The notes: generated from the letters alone by a model not told the origin. 64,000 bases of DNA from CATOSP01 sp965205385 (GCA_965205385.1 CBDBGS010000007.1:806001-870000); one strand, 5' to 3'. Counted from the first letter of the stretch, positions 1 to 8,997 are shown. Translations and numbers: made by a program.

Positions 1-1
1 A

Positions 2-1189
2 GACACCGGGCAAAAAGTGTCGGTCCCCGTCGGTCAGGAAACCCTGGGCCGCCTGTTCGACGTGTCGGGGGTCCCCCTGGATAACCTCGGCCCGGTTGAA
101 GCGGGTGAGCATTGGCCGATACACAGAGACCCTCCCGCCTTCGACGACCAGAACCCCTCTATCGAAATTCTGGAGACCGGGATCAAGGTCTTCGACCTCA
201 TTACCCCGTTCATGAAGGGCGGGAAGATTGGGGCTTATGGCGGGGCCGGAGTCGGCAAGACCGTAATCATTCAGGAGCTTATCCGCAACATCGGAGCGGA
301 ACACCAAGGAGTATCGGTGTTTGCCGGTGTGGGTGAGCGCTCCCGCGAGGGCAACGACCTATGGCACGAGATGCAGGACTCGGGCGTGTTGTCCAGTACC
401 GTGCTGGTATTCGGCCAGATGAACGAGACCCCCGGCGTTCGCGCTAGGATAGGTCTGACCGGCCTGACCATGTGTGAATACTTCCGCGACGTGGAGCATC
501 AGGATGTGCTGCTCTTCGTGGACAATATCTACCGCTACATCCTCGCCGGTATGGAAGTATCCGCGCTTCTGGGGCGGATGCCGTCGGCGGTGGGTTACCA
601 GCCCACGCTGGGTACCGAGATGGGCGCCCTGCAGGAGCGGATTACCTCCACGAAGTCGGGCTCAATCACCTCATTCCAGGCCATTTATGTACCAGCAGAC
701 GACTACACCGACCCCGGCATTGTGACTACCTTCGGTCACCTGGACGGTGTGGTGTCGCTGGAACGCTCCCTGGCGGCCCAGGGCCTGTACCCAGCGGTCG
801 ACCCGCTGGCGTCTTACTCCAGGATCCTTGAGCCTGGAATCGTGGGCGATGAGCACTACCAAGTAGCGCGGGGCGTGCAGCAGGTGCTACAGAGGTACAA
901 GGACCTCCAGGACATCATCGCCATTCTGGGAATCGAAGAGCTGTCCGAGGAAGACAAGTTGGTGGTTTTCCGGGCCAGGAAGATACAGCGTTTCCTCACC
1001 CAGCCCTTCTTCGTCGCCCAGACGTTCACGAACCAAGAGGGTAAGTACGTACCGGTGCGGGAGACGGTCCGCGGGTTCAGCGAAATTCTGGACGGCAAGT
1101 ACGACGATCTGCCGGAGCAAGCCTTCTACATGGTCGGAAGCATCGACGAAGCGATTGAGAAGGCCGCCCAGACCGCCGTTGCGGCTTAA
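2..1189 (+). CDS. atpD: ATP synthase F1 subunit beta (5' end outside window)
   Basis: Catalytic beta subunit of the F1Fo ATP synthase, which makes ATP at the membrane. The gene is already open at the first bases of the window (frame from position 2), so the N-terminal beta-barrel is missing. Visible motifs, numbered from the internal GTG at 17, are the P-loop GGAGVGKT (75-82), Walker B VLLFVDN, the RMPSAVGYQPTLGTEMG loop, and EELSEED, the lever motif that is DELSEED in most species. The C-terminus looks complete. atpC follows 16 nt downstream, so this is the usual 3' end of an atp operon. Identification is certain from the catalytic motifs. Confidence 0.98.
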   Translation, partial: DTGQKVSVPVGQETLGRLFDVSGVPLDNLGPVEAGEHWPIHRDPPAFDDQNPSIEILETGIKVFDLITPFMKGGKIGAYGGAGVGKTVIIQELIRNIGAEHQGVSVFAGVGERSREGNDLWHEMQDSGVLSSTVLVFGQMNETPGVRARIGLTGLTMCEYFRDVEHQDVLLFVDNIYRYILAGMEVSALLGRMPSAVGYQPTLGTEMGALQERITSTKSGSITSFQAIYVPADDYTDPGIVTTFGHLDGVVSLERSLAAQGLYPAVDPLASYSRILEPGIVGDEHYQVARGVQQVLQRYKDLQDIIAILGIEELSEEDKLVVFRARKIQRFLTQPFFVAQTFTNQEGKYVPVRETVRGFSEILDGKYDDLPEQAFYMVGSIDEAIEKAAQTAVAA

Positions 1190-1205
1190 CTGAGGAGTAT
1201 TACCG

Positions 1206-1652
1206 TTGGCGACGATGCAGTTGGAGATAATCAGCGCCGAGAGGCAGGTCTACAGCGACGAGGTTGATGTGGTCGTGGCCCCTGGCGTAGACGGCCAGCT
1301 AGGAATTCTCCCTCATCACGCCCCACTGATGACGGTCCTGCAACCCGGTGAAGTGTTGGTACGAAAGGACGGCGAGGAGACTTTCCTGGCCGTCACCGGC
1401 GGGTTCATGGAGGTCATGGGCAACAAGGTGACCATCCTTGCCGACGCCTGCGAACGTTCGGACGAGATCGATGAGGCGCGAGCCCAGGAAGCAGTGGCGC
1501 GGGCCCAGGAGCGAATCTCTAGCCATACGACAGATATGCAGTTGGAGCGGGCTGTGACGTCTATGCGACGGGCGCAGGTGCGCTTAAACGTTTCTCGGAG
1601 ACGCAGGACGCGGGGCCAACAGCAGGCTCCAGGGGCCGGAACTACCGCCTAA
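1206..1652 (+). CDS. atpC: ATP synthase F1 subunit epsilon
   Basis: Epsilon subunit of the F1 central stalk, which couples rotor to catalytic head and can inhibit ATP hydrolysis. The N-terminal beta-sandwich is clear (MQLEIISAERQVYSDEVD, then the GQLGILPHHAPLMT segment), followed by the short helical C-terminal part with a basic tail rich in Arg. At 148 residues it is slightly longer than the common 130-140. The start is TTG, chosen because GAGGAG at 1192-1197 lies 8 nt upstream and no better start exists. It is the last gene of the atp operon, and rex converges on it 18 nt away. Confidence 0.96.
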   Translation: MATMQLEIISAERQVYSDEVDVVVAPGVDGQLGILPHHAPLMTVLQPGEVLVRKDGEETFLAVTGGFMEVMGNKVTILADACERSDEIDEARAQEAVARAQERISSHTTDMQLERAVTSMRRAQVRLNVSRRRRTRGQQQAPGAGTTA

Positions 1653-1670
1653 CCCACTCGGCCGGAAGCG

Positions 1671-2333
1671 CTATTCTTCGTTGCCGTCCGTCAGGTAGTA
1701 GGTCATCGACTGCAGGGACAACACGGGGTCGATGTTCCGTATCTTTACACCCTCGATGACCTGGGGACTGATGGGAGCGTAGTTCAAGACCGCTCTCACC
1801 CCGCATTCTACCAAACGGTCAACCACTTCCTGGGTGTGGTCGGTTGGGACCGCCACGATTGCGATTGAGATGTTCCGGCCGCGCACCTCCCGGTCGAGCT
1901 GCTTCATGGGGAGAACCTCTAAACCGGCAACCTCTTGTCCCACGACGTTGGGGTTGGAATCAAATGCCGCCACAAGGTGGAACCCGTCGGGAGTGAAACC
2001 GGGGTAGCTGAGAATCGCCCGGCCAAGGCGTCCCACGCCCACCACCGCTACGTTCCAATAGGAGTTCAGGCCGAGGATCTGCTTGAGCCGGCCCAACAGG
2101 TGCGTAACGCTATAACCTCTGCCCTGCTTCCCAAATCGGCCAAAATAGCTGAGGTCCTTCCTGATTTGGGCCGGAGTGACCTGGAGTTTTTCACCGAGTT
2201 GCTGGGAGCTTACTACTTGAGCGCCTTCCTGCATCAGGCGGCTGAGGATGCGTACGTATTGCGGGAGACGCGCGACAACCACTTCCGGCGCCTCGGACCG
2301 GTCCTGTGGAGGTGGGTAAGAGTCAGAAGCCAT
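1671..2333 (-). CDS. rex: Redox-sensing transcriptional repressor Rex
   Basis: Rex senses the NADH/NAD+ ratio and represses respiratory and fermentative genes when NADH is low. The N-terminal winged helix is visible (LPQYVRILSRL, then VTPAQIRKDLSYFGRFGKQGRGY), followed by a Rossmann domain with VVGVGRLGRAI as the dinucleotide-binding glycine loop and a C-terminal swapped helix. The ATG at 2333 is preceded by AGGAG and gives 221 residues, the normal Rex length; an in-frame start at 2390 would add 19 unlikely residues. It is convergent with the ATP synthase operon. A candidate promoter and Rex operator lie about 120-170 nt upstream, suggesting autoregulation. Confidence 0.93.
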   Translation of the reverse strand: MASDSYPPPQDRSEAPEVVVARLPQYVRILSRLMQEGAQVVSSQQLGEKLQVTPAQIRKDLSYFGRFGKQGRGYSVTHLLGRLKQILGLNSYWNVAVVGVGRLGRAILSYPGFTPDGFHLVAAFDSNPNVVGQEVAGLEVLPMKQLDREVRGRNISIAIVAVPTDHTQEVVDRLVECGVRAVLNYAPISPQVIEGVKIRNIDPVLSLQSMTYYLTDGNEE

Positions 2334-2452
2334 AAACTCCTGGTAGTACGCGGTCACGGTCTTTGTACGGAGCCCGAATGCCAGCCACACTCAAAAGCTG
2401 AAGCGCCAGACCATGTGTATGCGAATGTTACGTATCGACCAGTGGCGTCTAT

Positions 2453-2504
2453 AATCTATAATGACCGCGTTGTTGCGTCAAGGGAATTGTGAAAATATTC
2501 GCGA
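2453..2504 (-). promoter_or_regulatory. Candidate rex promoter with Rex operator
   Basis: On the minus strand TTGACG (2481-2476) is followed after 17 nt by TAGATT (2458-2453), a plausible -35/-10 pair pointing at rex. Directly upstream of the -35, positions 2487-2504 read TTGTGAA-AATA-TTCGCGA. The known Rex operator consensus is TTGTGAAnnnnTTCACAA, so the left half is perfect and the right half matches 5 of 7. The arrangement fits autorepression and could also affect the divergent DUF503 gene. It is inferred from sequence only. Confidence 0.5.
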
Positions 2505-2638
2505 GTTACAAATCTGAAACCCTCCGATCTTCAAGAACAGCCCTCCCGCATTAGAACATACTGAGGAAATCGTAACTATGCTGTCTCCACCGCAGCCACT
2601 TGGAGGGCTGACCAACTTGGCCCGTCCGGAGCCGTAGG

Positions 2639-2932
2639 ATGCATATCGGATTCTGCCGTATGGAACTGTACCTGCCAGATAGCCACAGCCTGAAGGGCAG
2701 GCGGCAAGTGGCCCGGTCGGTGGCGGCGCGAGTCCGCAACCAGTTCAACGTCGCCGTGGCCGAGATGGACGACGGAGACATGTGGCAAAGGCTCACTCTT
2801 GGAATTTGCTGCCTCAGCAGTGACCCCGGCCACGTGGAACAGACCATATCTAGGGTCGCCGATTTCATCGAAGGCAGCCGGCCCGACATCCAGCTTCTCG
2901 ATTACCAGATAGAGATGATTTCCGGTGTTTAG
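2639..2932 (+). CDS. DUF503 / YlxP-like protein
   Basis: Small 97-residue protein of the DUF503 family (YlxP in Bacillus, often encoded near ribosome-maturation genes; function not firmly established). The family hallmarks are visible: an N-terminal strand then SHSLKGRRQVARS, RNQFNVAVAEMDD, WQRLTLGICCLSSD and VADFIE. Length is normal for the family. GGAG lies 7 nt before the ATG. It stands alone, divergent from rex and convergent with the hydrolase that ends 1 nt away. Confidence 0.9.
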   Translation: MHIGFCRMELYLPDSHSLKGRRQVARSVAARVRNQFNVAVAEMDDGDMWQRLTLGICCLSSDPGHVEQTISRVADFIEGSRPDIQLLDYQIEMISGV

Positions 2933-2933
2933 C

Positions 2934-3857
2934 CTACCGGCTTGGCAGGTCGTAATCCGGCACGTCGCCATTAGATACGAAATTCAGGAAGTCTTCCATC
3001 GCATCCCAGTAGACGCGCCCTCCCGCGATGTAGGTATCGTTGTGTCCAGAGCCAAGCAAGACCAGGAATCGCTTGGGCTCGTTGGCGGCGTCGAATAATC
3101 GGCGGGCCTCCGTTAGCGGGATCGTCTGGTCCCTGTCCCCGTGCACGACAAGCAACGGAGCCCTGATGCCCGCTATGCGCTCCAGGGAATCGTACCTGCC
3201 CCTGACAAGACGGTGGAGCGGCGCAATCGGGAAGACGATACGGGCCATGTTGCTTACCGAGGTGAATGGGGCCACCAGGACCAGGGCCATCGGCTCTTGC
3301 GCCGTGGCCAACTCCACCGCAACCGCCGTGCCTAACGACCTGCCGAAGAACACCATCTTGTCCCTGTTCAAGTCGCCCCGCGCTTGCAGGTAAGACAAGG
3401 CGGCCCTGGCATCGGTGTAGGTGCCCCGCTCAGTGGGCTTCCCCGCGCTCTTGCCATAACCCCTGTAATCAAAGATGAACTGTTTCACGCCCAGCCGGTG
3501 GTGAAACAGTGCGACCTCATCCAGGCGGTGACTGATATTACCCCCGTTGCCGTGAAACCACAGCCAAGTGACCTCCCCTGATCCCGGTACGAACCATCCG
3601 TGAAGGGTCAGGCCGTCTTCAGTCTCGAAGAACACTTCCTCGTACGCCAAGCCCAACTGGCCCGGCGAGGCCACAAGATGGGAATCGGGATAGAAGACGA
3701 ACCGCTTTTCGATTTGTGCCCAGAACACCAACGAGACTACCACCAACACTATCAAAACGACCAGGAATACGCCGCTCCCAACTGCTATCCGGAAGCGCCC
3801 AACCCGCCATGATTTTTCCTTGGCGGCGGAGAGGAAGCCGTTCATCTCGATGTGCAT
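2934..3857 (-). CDS. Membrane-anchored alpha/beta hydrolase (BEM46/ABHD13-like)
   Basis: Alpha/beta-hydrolase of 307 residues with an N-terminal membrane segment (about residues 24-46) that probably anchors it with the catalytic domain outside. Seen in order: the oxyanion region HGNGGN (102-107), the nucleophile elbow GRSLG with Ser174, Asp241 in HGDRDQTIP and His272 in GSGHND, so the catalytic triad is complete. This arrangement is typical of the BEM46/ABHD13 serine hydrolase group; the substrate cannot be told. Start is ATG 3857, with ATG 3845 possible. Confidence 0.88.
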   Translation of the reverse strand: MHIEMNGFLSAAKEKSWRVGRFRIAVGSGVFLVVLIVLVVVSLVFWAQIEKRFVFYPDSHLVASPGQLGLAYEEVFFETEDGLTLHGWFVPGSGEVTWLWFHGNGGNISHRLDEVALFHHRLGVKQFIFDYRGYGKSAGKPTERGTYTDARAALSYLQARGDLNRDKMVFFGRSLGTAVAVELATAQEPMALVLVAPFTSVSNMARIVFPIAPLHRLVRGRYDSLERIAGIRAPLLVVHGDRDQTIPLTEARRLFDAANEPKRFLVLLGSGHNDTYIAGGRVYWDAMEDFLNFVSNGDVPDYDLPSR

Positions 3858-4184
3858 AAAAACCGCGGCGAGTCCTATGGATCAGCGAAAGAACCGGAGG
3901 ACCACGTTCGCCACCACCGTAATGACCAGGTTCAGCAGCGCCATCGTGGCTATCGGAAGGAACAGCGTTTACCTGTTCCTTCCGAGCGGCTGATCACCCG
4001 GAAGCCTTCCAAAGAAAGGTAGCTGGAGAGGTAGTTTACCGGAGACCAACATCACTACCCGAGGATGAGCGCGACGGCCCCGACAACGATGACTACGCGC
4101 CTCAGGGTCTGGACTTCCACTTTGGATCAGTCAGATGATAGTTCGGAGGAACGGAATGAGGGGGCCAGCACAACTAAGCCATGG
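3858..4184. other. Gap with a strong hairpin, no gene
   Basis: No coding region is supported here. The only clear structure is a perfect 12-bp inverted repeat, CGGAAGGAACAG (3954-3965) and CTGTTCCTTCCG (3973-3984), around a 7-nt loop. It lacks a following T-run on either strand, so it is not a standard intrinsic terminator. Confidence 0.6.
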
Positions 4185-4415
4185 TCAGGCTGATGTATCC
4201 ACCGGCAAGTTGGCGGCGTAGGTCTTAATCTCATCCTCGATGGCCCGCAAACGCCCTGCCAGTTCTCTGACTTCCGGCCTATCCGCCTGGCACGCCGGGC
4301 ACCATACCGTATCGCTTGTCATGAGCATCATGTTGTCTTTTTTCACGGTGAATGTGCCCACTTCCGCGCCGCAGACACCGCACTTCTGTGCGACGGTCAG
4401 TTCATCCGCCGGCAT
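4185..4415 (-). CDS. Small two-CxxC zinc-ribbon protein
   Basis: A 76-residue protein with two Cys pairs, CGVC near residue 12 and CPAC near residue 39, separated by a short beta-hairpin-like stretch; the C-terminal half is helical and charged. This is a four-cysteine zinc ribbon or rubredoxin-like knuckle of unknown role. It starts 12 nt after the stop of the EtfD-like gene, so the two are almost certainly co-transcribed, which suggests an accessory role for the Fe-S membrane protein. No named family was recognised. Confidence 0.75.
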   Translation of the reverse strand: MPADELTVAQKCGVCGAEVGTFTVKKDNMMLMTSDTVWCPACQADRPEVRELAGRLRAIEDEIKTYAANLPVDTSA

Positions 4416-4427
4416 CGTCTCGCCCCC

Positions 4428-6458
4428 TTAGTCTTCTAGACTGTCCGCCAGGATTTCCAGCAAATCGCGGGCCTCGTTCTCCCCGTCCTTCCCGCTGGCC
4501 TGGATGCCCTCGGTCAACATCTGCAGGCAGAAGGGACAGGAAACGCCAACTGTGTTCGCCCCGGTTTCCAGGAAGTGGCCGGTCCGCACGTGGTTGACCC
4601 GGGTTCCGCCGCTTTCCTCCAACCACATGTGTCCTCCGCCGGCTCCGCAGCAGAAGCCGCGTTCCCGGCACCGAGGCTCCATCTCCACTAGGGTGAGCCC
4701 AGGGACCGCCCGGGCAATGTTCCGCGGCTGGTCGTAAATGCCGTTGTGCCGCCCCAGGTAACAGGAGTCGTGATACGCGACTGAGACGTTCATCATCTTC
4801 ACGGGCTTCACTTTGCCCCGGGACACCAATTCGTCCACGAATTGGCTGTAATGCAGCACTTCGTAGTCGCCGCCGAACTGTGGGTACTCGTTGCGCATCG
4901 TGTTGAAGCAATGCGGGCATATGGTGACGATCTTCTTGACGCCGTAGGTGTTCAGCGTTTCGATCGCCTGGCCCGCGAGAATCTGAAACAGGTACTCATT
5001 CCCCATCCGCCGCGCCGGGTCCCCTGTGCAGGACTCCTCGTCACCCAGGATGGCGAAGTCCACACCTGCGGACTTGAGCACCTTCACCATTGAGCGGGCC
5101 ACGCCCTGGCTGCGCTGCTCCAGGGCTCCGGTGCAACCCACCCAGAACAACACTTCGGCATCGGGCTTTTCAGCTAGCGTCGGAACATTAAGCCCCTCGG
5201 CCCAGTCGGTCCGGGAATACTGGGTGCCGCGCCACGGGTGTCCCCGCTGCTCCAAGCTGAGCAGGGCGTTCATCGCAGTTTCGGGAATCCTGGATTCTTC
5301 CAGCACCAGATACCGGCGCATATCCAGAATCGTCGGGACATGCTCCACGACGACCGGGCATTCTTCCATGCACGCACCGCAGGAAAGACAGTCCCAGATG
5401 GCCTGCTCCGGAATTGCGCCGCCGACCAGGGGAACCGGCTCCACGTGTTCCGGGTTGCGCTCACCCTGATGCCCAATGGCGATCATGTGATCTTTGAGGT
5501 TTTCCACGATGTGCATCGGGGAGAGGACTTTCCCGGTCAAGTTGGCGGGACAGGCAGCGGTGCAGCGTCCGCACACGGCGCAGGCATAGCCGTCGAGAAG
5601 CTGTTTCCAGGTAAGGTCCTGGACCCGGCCCGCTCCGAACCGTTCCGCCGTCTCTAGTTCGATGGGTTCGAGAGCCCCCCGGCTATCCAGGTTTCGGAAG
5701 AAGGCGTTCGCCGGCGCGGCAATCATGTGCATGTGCTTGGAAAAGGGGATGTACACCGTGAACCCCAGGATGATGGCCACGTGTAGCCACCAGAAAACGC
5801 CCTGGAGGATGCTGGCCACCCCTTGGCTGACGCCAATACCCGAGAACAGGTTCCCTAGGGCCTGGCCGATGAATACTTTCGCCTCCGGCCCGGCGCCTCC
5901 TTCAGCCACGTGAAACGCGTGAGTCAGAAGCGTGGACACCATCAGCCCGGCGATCATGGCAACAATGATAACCGAGTCCACGTTCCGGGTAAGATCGAAG
6001 CTGAGCCGGTGCGGCCGCACCACCCAGCGGCGGAGAAGCGCCCAGGCCAGCAGAACTAGAAGCAGCGCGGCCAGTAGGTCGAGGTAGGTGCTATAGACCC
6101 TTACTCCCAGGGGGGTCAGCAGCCATTCCGGGAAATGGGACCAGATCGAGGCTCCGAAGATGAAGATAACGTAGCTAAGTGTGAACGAGAGAAACCCCCA
6201 AAATATCAGGGCGTGCCCTATTCCAGCCCAGTCCCTTTGGGGTACGCGCTGAAGGACCCGGCGTTGGCCCAGGACTATCAGGGCCGCGCCTTTTAGCCGC
6301 TCGAAGGGCCGGTCGAAGCGGGGGGTGGACCGCCCCTGCAGGACCAACCAGACCACCCGCCGGTATAGGACGTAACTGGCTATTGCGCCTGCAACCAGGA
6401 GGCCGAGATAAACAACAATCCAGATTGGTATCGGGCCGATGTCTCCGGGAGGGACCAT
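4428..6458 (-). CDS. Membrane (Fe-S) oxidoreductase, EtfD / HdrD-like
   Basis: 676-residue membrane protein that probably passes electrons from reduced electron-transfer flavoprotein (beta-oxidation) to the quinone pool. Domains in order: five or six membrane helices resembling nitrate reductase gamma (about 10-250); two 4Fe-4S clusters, the first as C293, C296, C299, C303 and the second in CLSCGACMEECPV; then two CCG domains with the paired-cysteine signatures of heterodisulfide reductase subunit D (CTGALE...CPHC and YHDSCYLGRHNG...FCCGAGGG...CPFC). This layout matches the EtfD family described in actinobacteria and Chloroflexota. No etfAB is nearby. The zinc-ribbon gene follows in the same operon. 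HdrD-like is the safe wider name. Confidence 0.85.
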   Translation of the reverse strand: MVPPGDIGPIPIWIVVYLGLLVAGAIASYVLYRRVVWLVLQGRSTPRFDRPFERLKGAALIVLGQRRVLQRVPQRDWAGIGHALIFWGFLSFTLSYVIFIFGASIWSHFPEWLLTPLGVRVYSTYLDLLAALLLVLLAWALLRRWVVRPHRLSFDLTRNVDSVIIVAMIAGLMVSTLLTHAFHVAEGGAGPEAKVFIGQALGNLFSGIGVSQGVASILQGVFWWLHVAIILGFTVYIPFSKHMHMIAAPANAFFRNLDSRGALEPIELETAERFGAGRVQDLTWKQLLDGYACAVCGRCTAACPANLTGKVLSPMHIVENLKDHMIAIGHQGERNPEHVEPVPLVGGAIPEQAIWDCLSCGACMEECPVVVEHVPTILDMRRYLVLEESRIPETAMNALLSLEQRGHPWRGTQYSRTDWAEGLNVPTLAEKPDAEVLFWVGCTGALEQRSQGVARSMVKVLKSAGVDFAILGDEESCTGDPARRMGNEYLFQILAGQAIETLNTYGVKKIVTICPHCFNTMRNEYPQFGGDYEVLHYSQFVDELVSRGKVKPVKMMNVSVAYHDSCYLGRHNGIYDQPRNIARAVPGLTLVEMEPRCRERGFCCGAGGGHMWLEESGGTRVNHVRTGHFLETGANTVGVSCPFCLQMLTEGIQASGKDGENEARDLLEILADSLED

Positions 6459-6949
6459 GGTATTCGCCTTCTCCTATCGTCGAGCAGCCGGTTGAGCCGC
6501 ACGCTGAGCAGCCCATAGTTTACCACGTCATCCACCGGACTTCCCGCCAACTTCCCGACACGCACAGGGTCTTTTAATTGTCCGTCCATAAGACCATTCT
6601 CCCTCTTTCGGAAAAGGGGGACTACGGGGGATTTATCCCTTGCTCGGGTCTAAGTTCACGAGAATCGAGAATAATTACCCCTGTTCTATTTCACGAATCG
6701 TAAGGACTGGTCTCTTTCCAGGCGCACGTTCACTTCAGCGGTCCTACCCGGCACCGGGGAAATCCCCCCAGACCCCCCTTTTCCGAAAGTGGGGTTTATG
6801 TACTCGACCGGTGCGGTACTGATTGGCCGTACTTGGACCTAAAAGCCCCTGCTGACACACAATTCAGGTGACCGGCCCTATTCCCGGTCGGCGCATCGCA
6901 TGGCATATCATCCGCGAGGGGTGTTTCTTGTCCGTCGAGGCGCTTAGGG
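6459..6949. other. Intergenic region holding a dispersed repeat
   Basis: No gene is supported in this gap. Most of it is occupied by a dispersed repeat (annotated separately); the remainder up to the LLM gene shows nothing recognisable. Confidence 0.6.
6598..6825 (+). repeat. Dispersed repeat, copy A
   Basis: This stretch aligns along its length to the reverse complement of 30565-30757. Shared blocks include the G/C-run hairpin CTTTCGGAAAAGGGGG (CTTTCGCAAAAGGGGG in the other copy), GCTCGGGTCT, GAGAATCG-GAATAATTA, TCTCTTTCCAG and GACCGGTRCGGTACTGAT. Copy A carries an extra segment of about 45 bp (near 6755-6800) that repeats the G/C-run motif in inverted form, so the element seems to have been invaded by a second G-run unit. 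It resembles a non-coding MITE/REP-like repeat. Confidence 0.65.
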
Positions 6950-7966
6950 TTAAGAGGACTCCGCCTTGATTTGAGGGATCACGTCCCGGCCCATGATGTC
7001 GATCTCACGCATCAGCTTCTCGTGTTCCATGCCCGGCCACTGCATGCGAAAGATAAGCTGATTGACGCCCAGTTGGTCCTCGTAACGCCTGATCTCCTGA
7101 ACGAGGTCCTCCGCTGATCCGAGAATGAACCTATCCCTGGCAAGGTCAGCATAGGGCACACTGAAAGACTCCCCTCCAGGCAACTCCTTGTCCTGGCCCC
7201 AGGCCGCATAGGCCGCGTACTTTCCCTCCAGATATGGCTGGCTCTCCACAAACGCCTGCTCTCTGTCCTGGGCAACATATACCTCGCGCATCATGGGCAG
7301 CGCCGGGGGCGTGGGCTGGCCTGCCCGGACCAACTCTTCCTGGTAGCGGGAGAACTGTTCCGCCACCATCGGGACCGTGGCGTGGGGGTTAATCAGCCAC
7401 GGGTAGCCCCAACGGGCGGCGCGGCGGATGGCGATGTCGCCATTGGCGGCAACCCAGATATGCGGGTGCGGCTTTTGCACCGGCAGCGTTGAGGGCCTGA
7501 TGCGCGGCACCTCGTAGTATTTCCCCTTGAACTCCACTTCTTCGTCGGTCCAGAGGAGCTTCATCACCTCGAGAGCCTCCCTTAGACGGCCCACCCGTTC
7601 CCTGCGGTGCATTCCGAAGGCGGTATATTCTTCGTCACGGTAACCCAGTCCTATGCCAAACACGAACCTGCCGCCGCAGATCGCGTCCATAGTAGCTATG
7701 CTCTCCGCCATATCCACCGGGTTGTGCAGGGGCACCAGAATCACCGTAGCGGCGACCTGCATCTCTCCGGCCTCGGCGGCGAGCCTGGCCAAGAGCGGCA
7801 GGGTCGTACTCATCTGGAAGGGAGTCGCCAGGTAATGTTGCCCCGTACAAATCAGATCGAAACCCGCCTCGCGGGCCGCCCGCACCTGCTCGACGCTGTT
7901 CTGAATCTTCTCGGACATAGACTCTCCGGGCAGGTATTGGTTGTTAATGAATAGTCCGAGTTTCAC
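6950..7966 (-). CDS. LLM-class flavin-dependent oxidoreductase
   Basis: 338-residue protein of the bacterial luciferase-like monooxygenase superfamily, a TIM barrel using FMN or F420. Characteristic segments are the N-terminal MKLGLFI strand, TGQHYLATPFQ, RFVFGIGLGYRDEEYTAFG and HPHIWVAANGD. The substrate is unknown; relatives oxidise or desulfonate small organics. Start is GTG with AAGGAG 7 nt upstream. It is monocistronic. Presence of a second, divergent LLM protein at 33.7 kb fits the expansion of this family in SAR202-like genomes (inference). Confidence 0.9.
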   Translation of the reverse strand: MKLGLFINNQYLPGESMSEKIQNSVEQVRAAREAGFDLICTGQHYLATPFQMSTTLPLLARLAAEAGEMQVAATVILVPLHNPVDMAESIATMDAICGGRFVFGIGLGYRDEEYTAFGMHRRERVGRLREALEVMKLLWTDEEVEFKGKYYEVPRIRPSTLPVQKPHPHIWVAANGDIAIRRAARWGYPWLINPHATVPMVAEQFSRYQEELVRAGQPTPPALPMMREVYVAQDREQAFVESQPYLEGKYAAYAAWGQDKELPGGESFSVPYADLARDRFILGSAEDLVQEIRRYEDQLGVNQLIFRMQWPGMEHEKLMREIDIMGRDVIPQIKAESS

Positions 7967-8143
7967 AGGCTAACTCCTTCGTTCATGGGACGGTTTCAAG
8001 TCTGGCGAGCCCCCTAATACTATCCCCTATCACAAGTTCAGAACAACCGTGGGTCTTATGCGAATTGCCATTGCGGGAGGTCGGGAGACCGGTTACAATC
8101 GCGGCCAAATGTCCCCAAAACCATGTCCCTGGAGAAGTGTGGA

Positions 8144-8944
8144 ATGAAGATCGCTCGTTTTCGTGTGGCCCGGCGGACCGCCTACGGCGTGGTTATGGGG
8201 GAAGAAATGGTCGAAATCAGAGGCAGCATCTATACCCGGTTCCGGTTGACCGACATCCGGTATCCCCTGGGAGATGTCAAATTACTGCCGCCAACGGACC
8301 CCGCCAACATGTGGGGACCGGGCCTTAACTTCGCCGACCATGCCCAATTCGCCGCCTCTGTCCTGGGCGAAAGCAACCCTTCCACTCCCAATCACCCCGA
8401 GCCGTGGCACAAGAGCCGGAACGCCCTCACAGGCCACCAGGACCCCATTATTATCCCCAGGGACTCCAGCGGAGACGTGCATTACGAAGGCGAGGCGGTG
8501 GCGGTGATCGGCAAGAACTGCCGCCGGGTTACTCCCGCCCAGGCTCCCCGAATGATCCTGGGGTACACCTGTGGCAACGACGTCAGCGACCGCACCTGGC
8601 AGGGGAAGGACTCCACTTTCTGGCGGGCCAAAGGGTCCGATTCGTTCGCCCCCGTCGGCCCCTGGATCGAGACCGACCTTGACCCGCAAAACCTGGAAGT
8701 CATGGTCTGTCTCAACGGTGAGGAAGTGCAACGCGCCCATACCGCGGATATGCTGTTTTCCTTCGCGGAGATAGTCAGCTACATCAGCCAGCAGGTGACC
8801 CTTCGGCCCGGGGACCTGGTATTTTCTGGGACCACCGGCGTGACCAGAGCTATGAAGCCCGGCGACCTCGTGGAGATCCACATCCCCGCAATCGGCGTGC
8901 TCGCTAATCCCGTGGTGCCCGAATTCGACGCTTCAGCCCTGTAG
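8144..8944 (+). CDS. Fumarylacetoacetate hydrolase (FAH) family protein
   Basis: 266-residue member of the FAH superfamily, Mg-dependent C-C bond hydrolases or decarboxylases acting on 2-keto or acylpyruvate-type acids in aromatic and related catabolism. Seen: the substrate-loop segment GPGLNFADHA, the metal-binding region HYEGEAVAVIGKNCRRV with the E-x-E pair, YTCGNDVSDRTWQ, KGSDSFAPVGPWI and the terminal PGDLVFSGTTGVTRAMKPGD. Start ATG 8144 has GGAGAAG 7 nt upstream; an in-frame ATG at 8123 is less likely. A second family member lies at 62.3 kb. The exact reaction cannot be assigned. Confidence 0.88.
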   Translation: MKIARFRVARRTAYGVVMGEEMVEIRGSIYTRFRLTDIRYPLGDVKLLPPTDPANMWGPGLNFADHAQFAASVLGESNPSTPNHPEPWHKSRNALTGHQDPIIIPRDSSGDVHYEGEAVAVIGKNCRRVTPAQAPRMILGYTCGNDVSDRTWQGKDSTFWRAKGSDSFAPVGPWIETDLDPQNLEVMVCLNGEEVQRAHTADMLFSFAEIVSYISQQVTLRPGDLVFSGTTGVTRAMKPGDLVEIHIPAIGVLANPVVPEFDASAL

Positions 8945-8997
8945 ACAAGGGCCAAAGAACCCCGTAGACGAAACAGGCATCGGACGCACCCAGTACG

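Noticed and set aside
3882..3944. 20-residue hydrophobic frame (MALLNLVITVVANVVLRFFR)
   Set aside because: Too short, no ribosome binding site, and overlapping a non-coding stretch with a hairpin.
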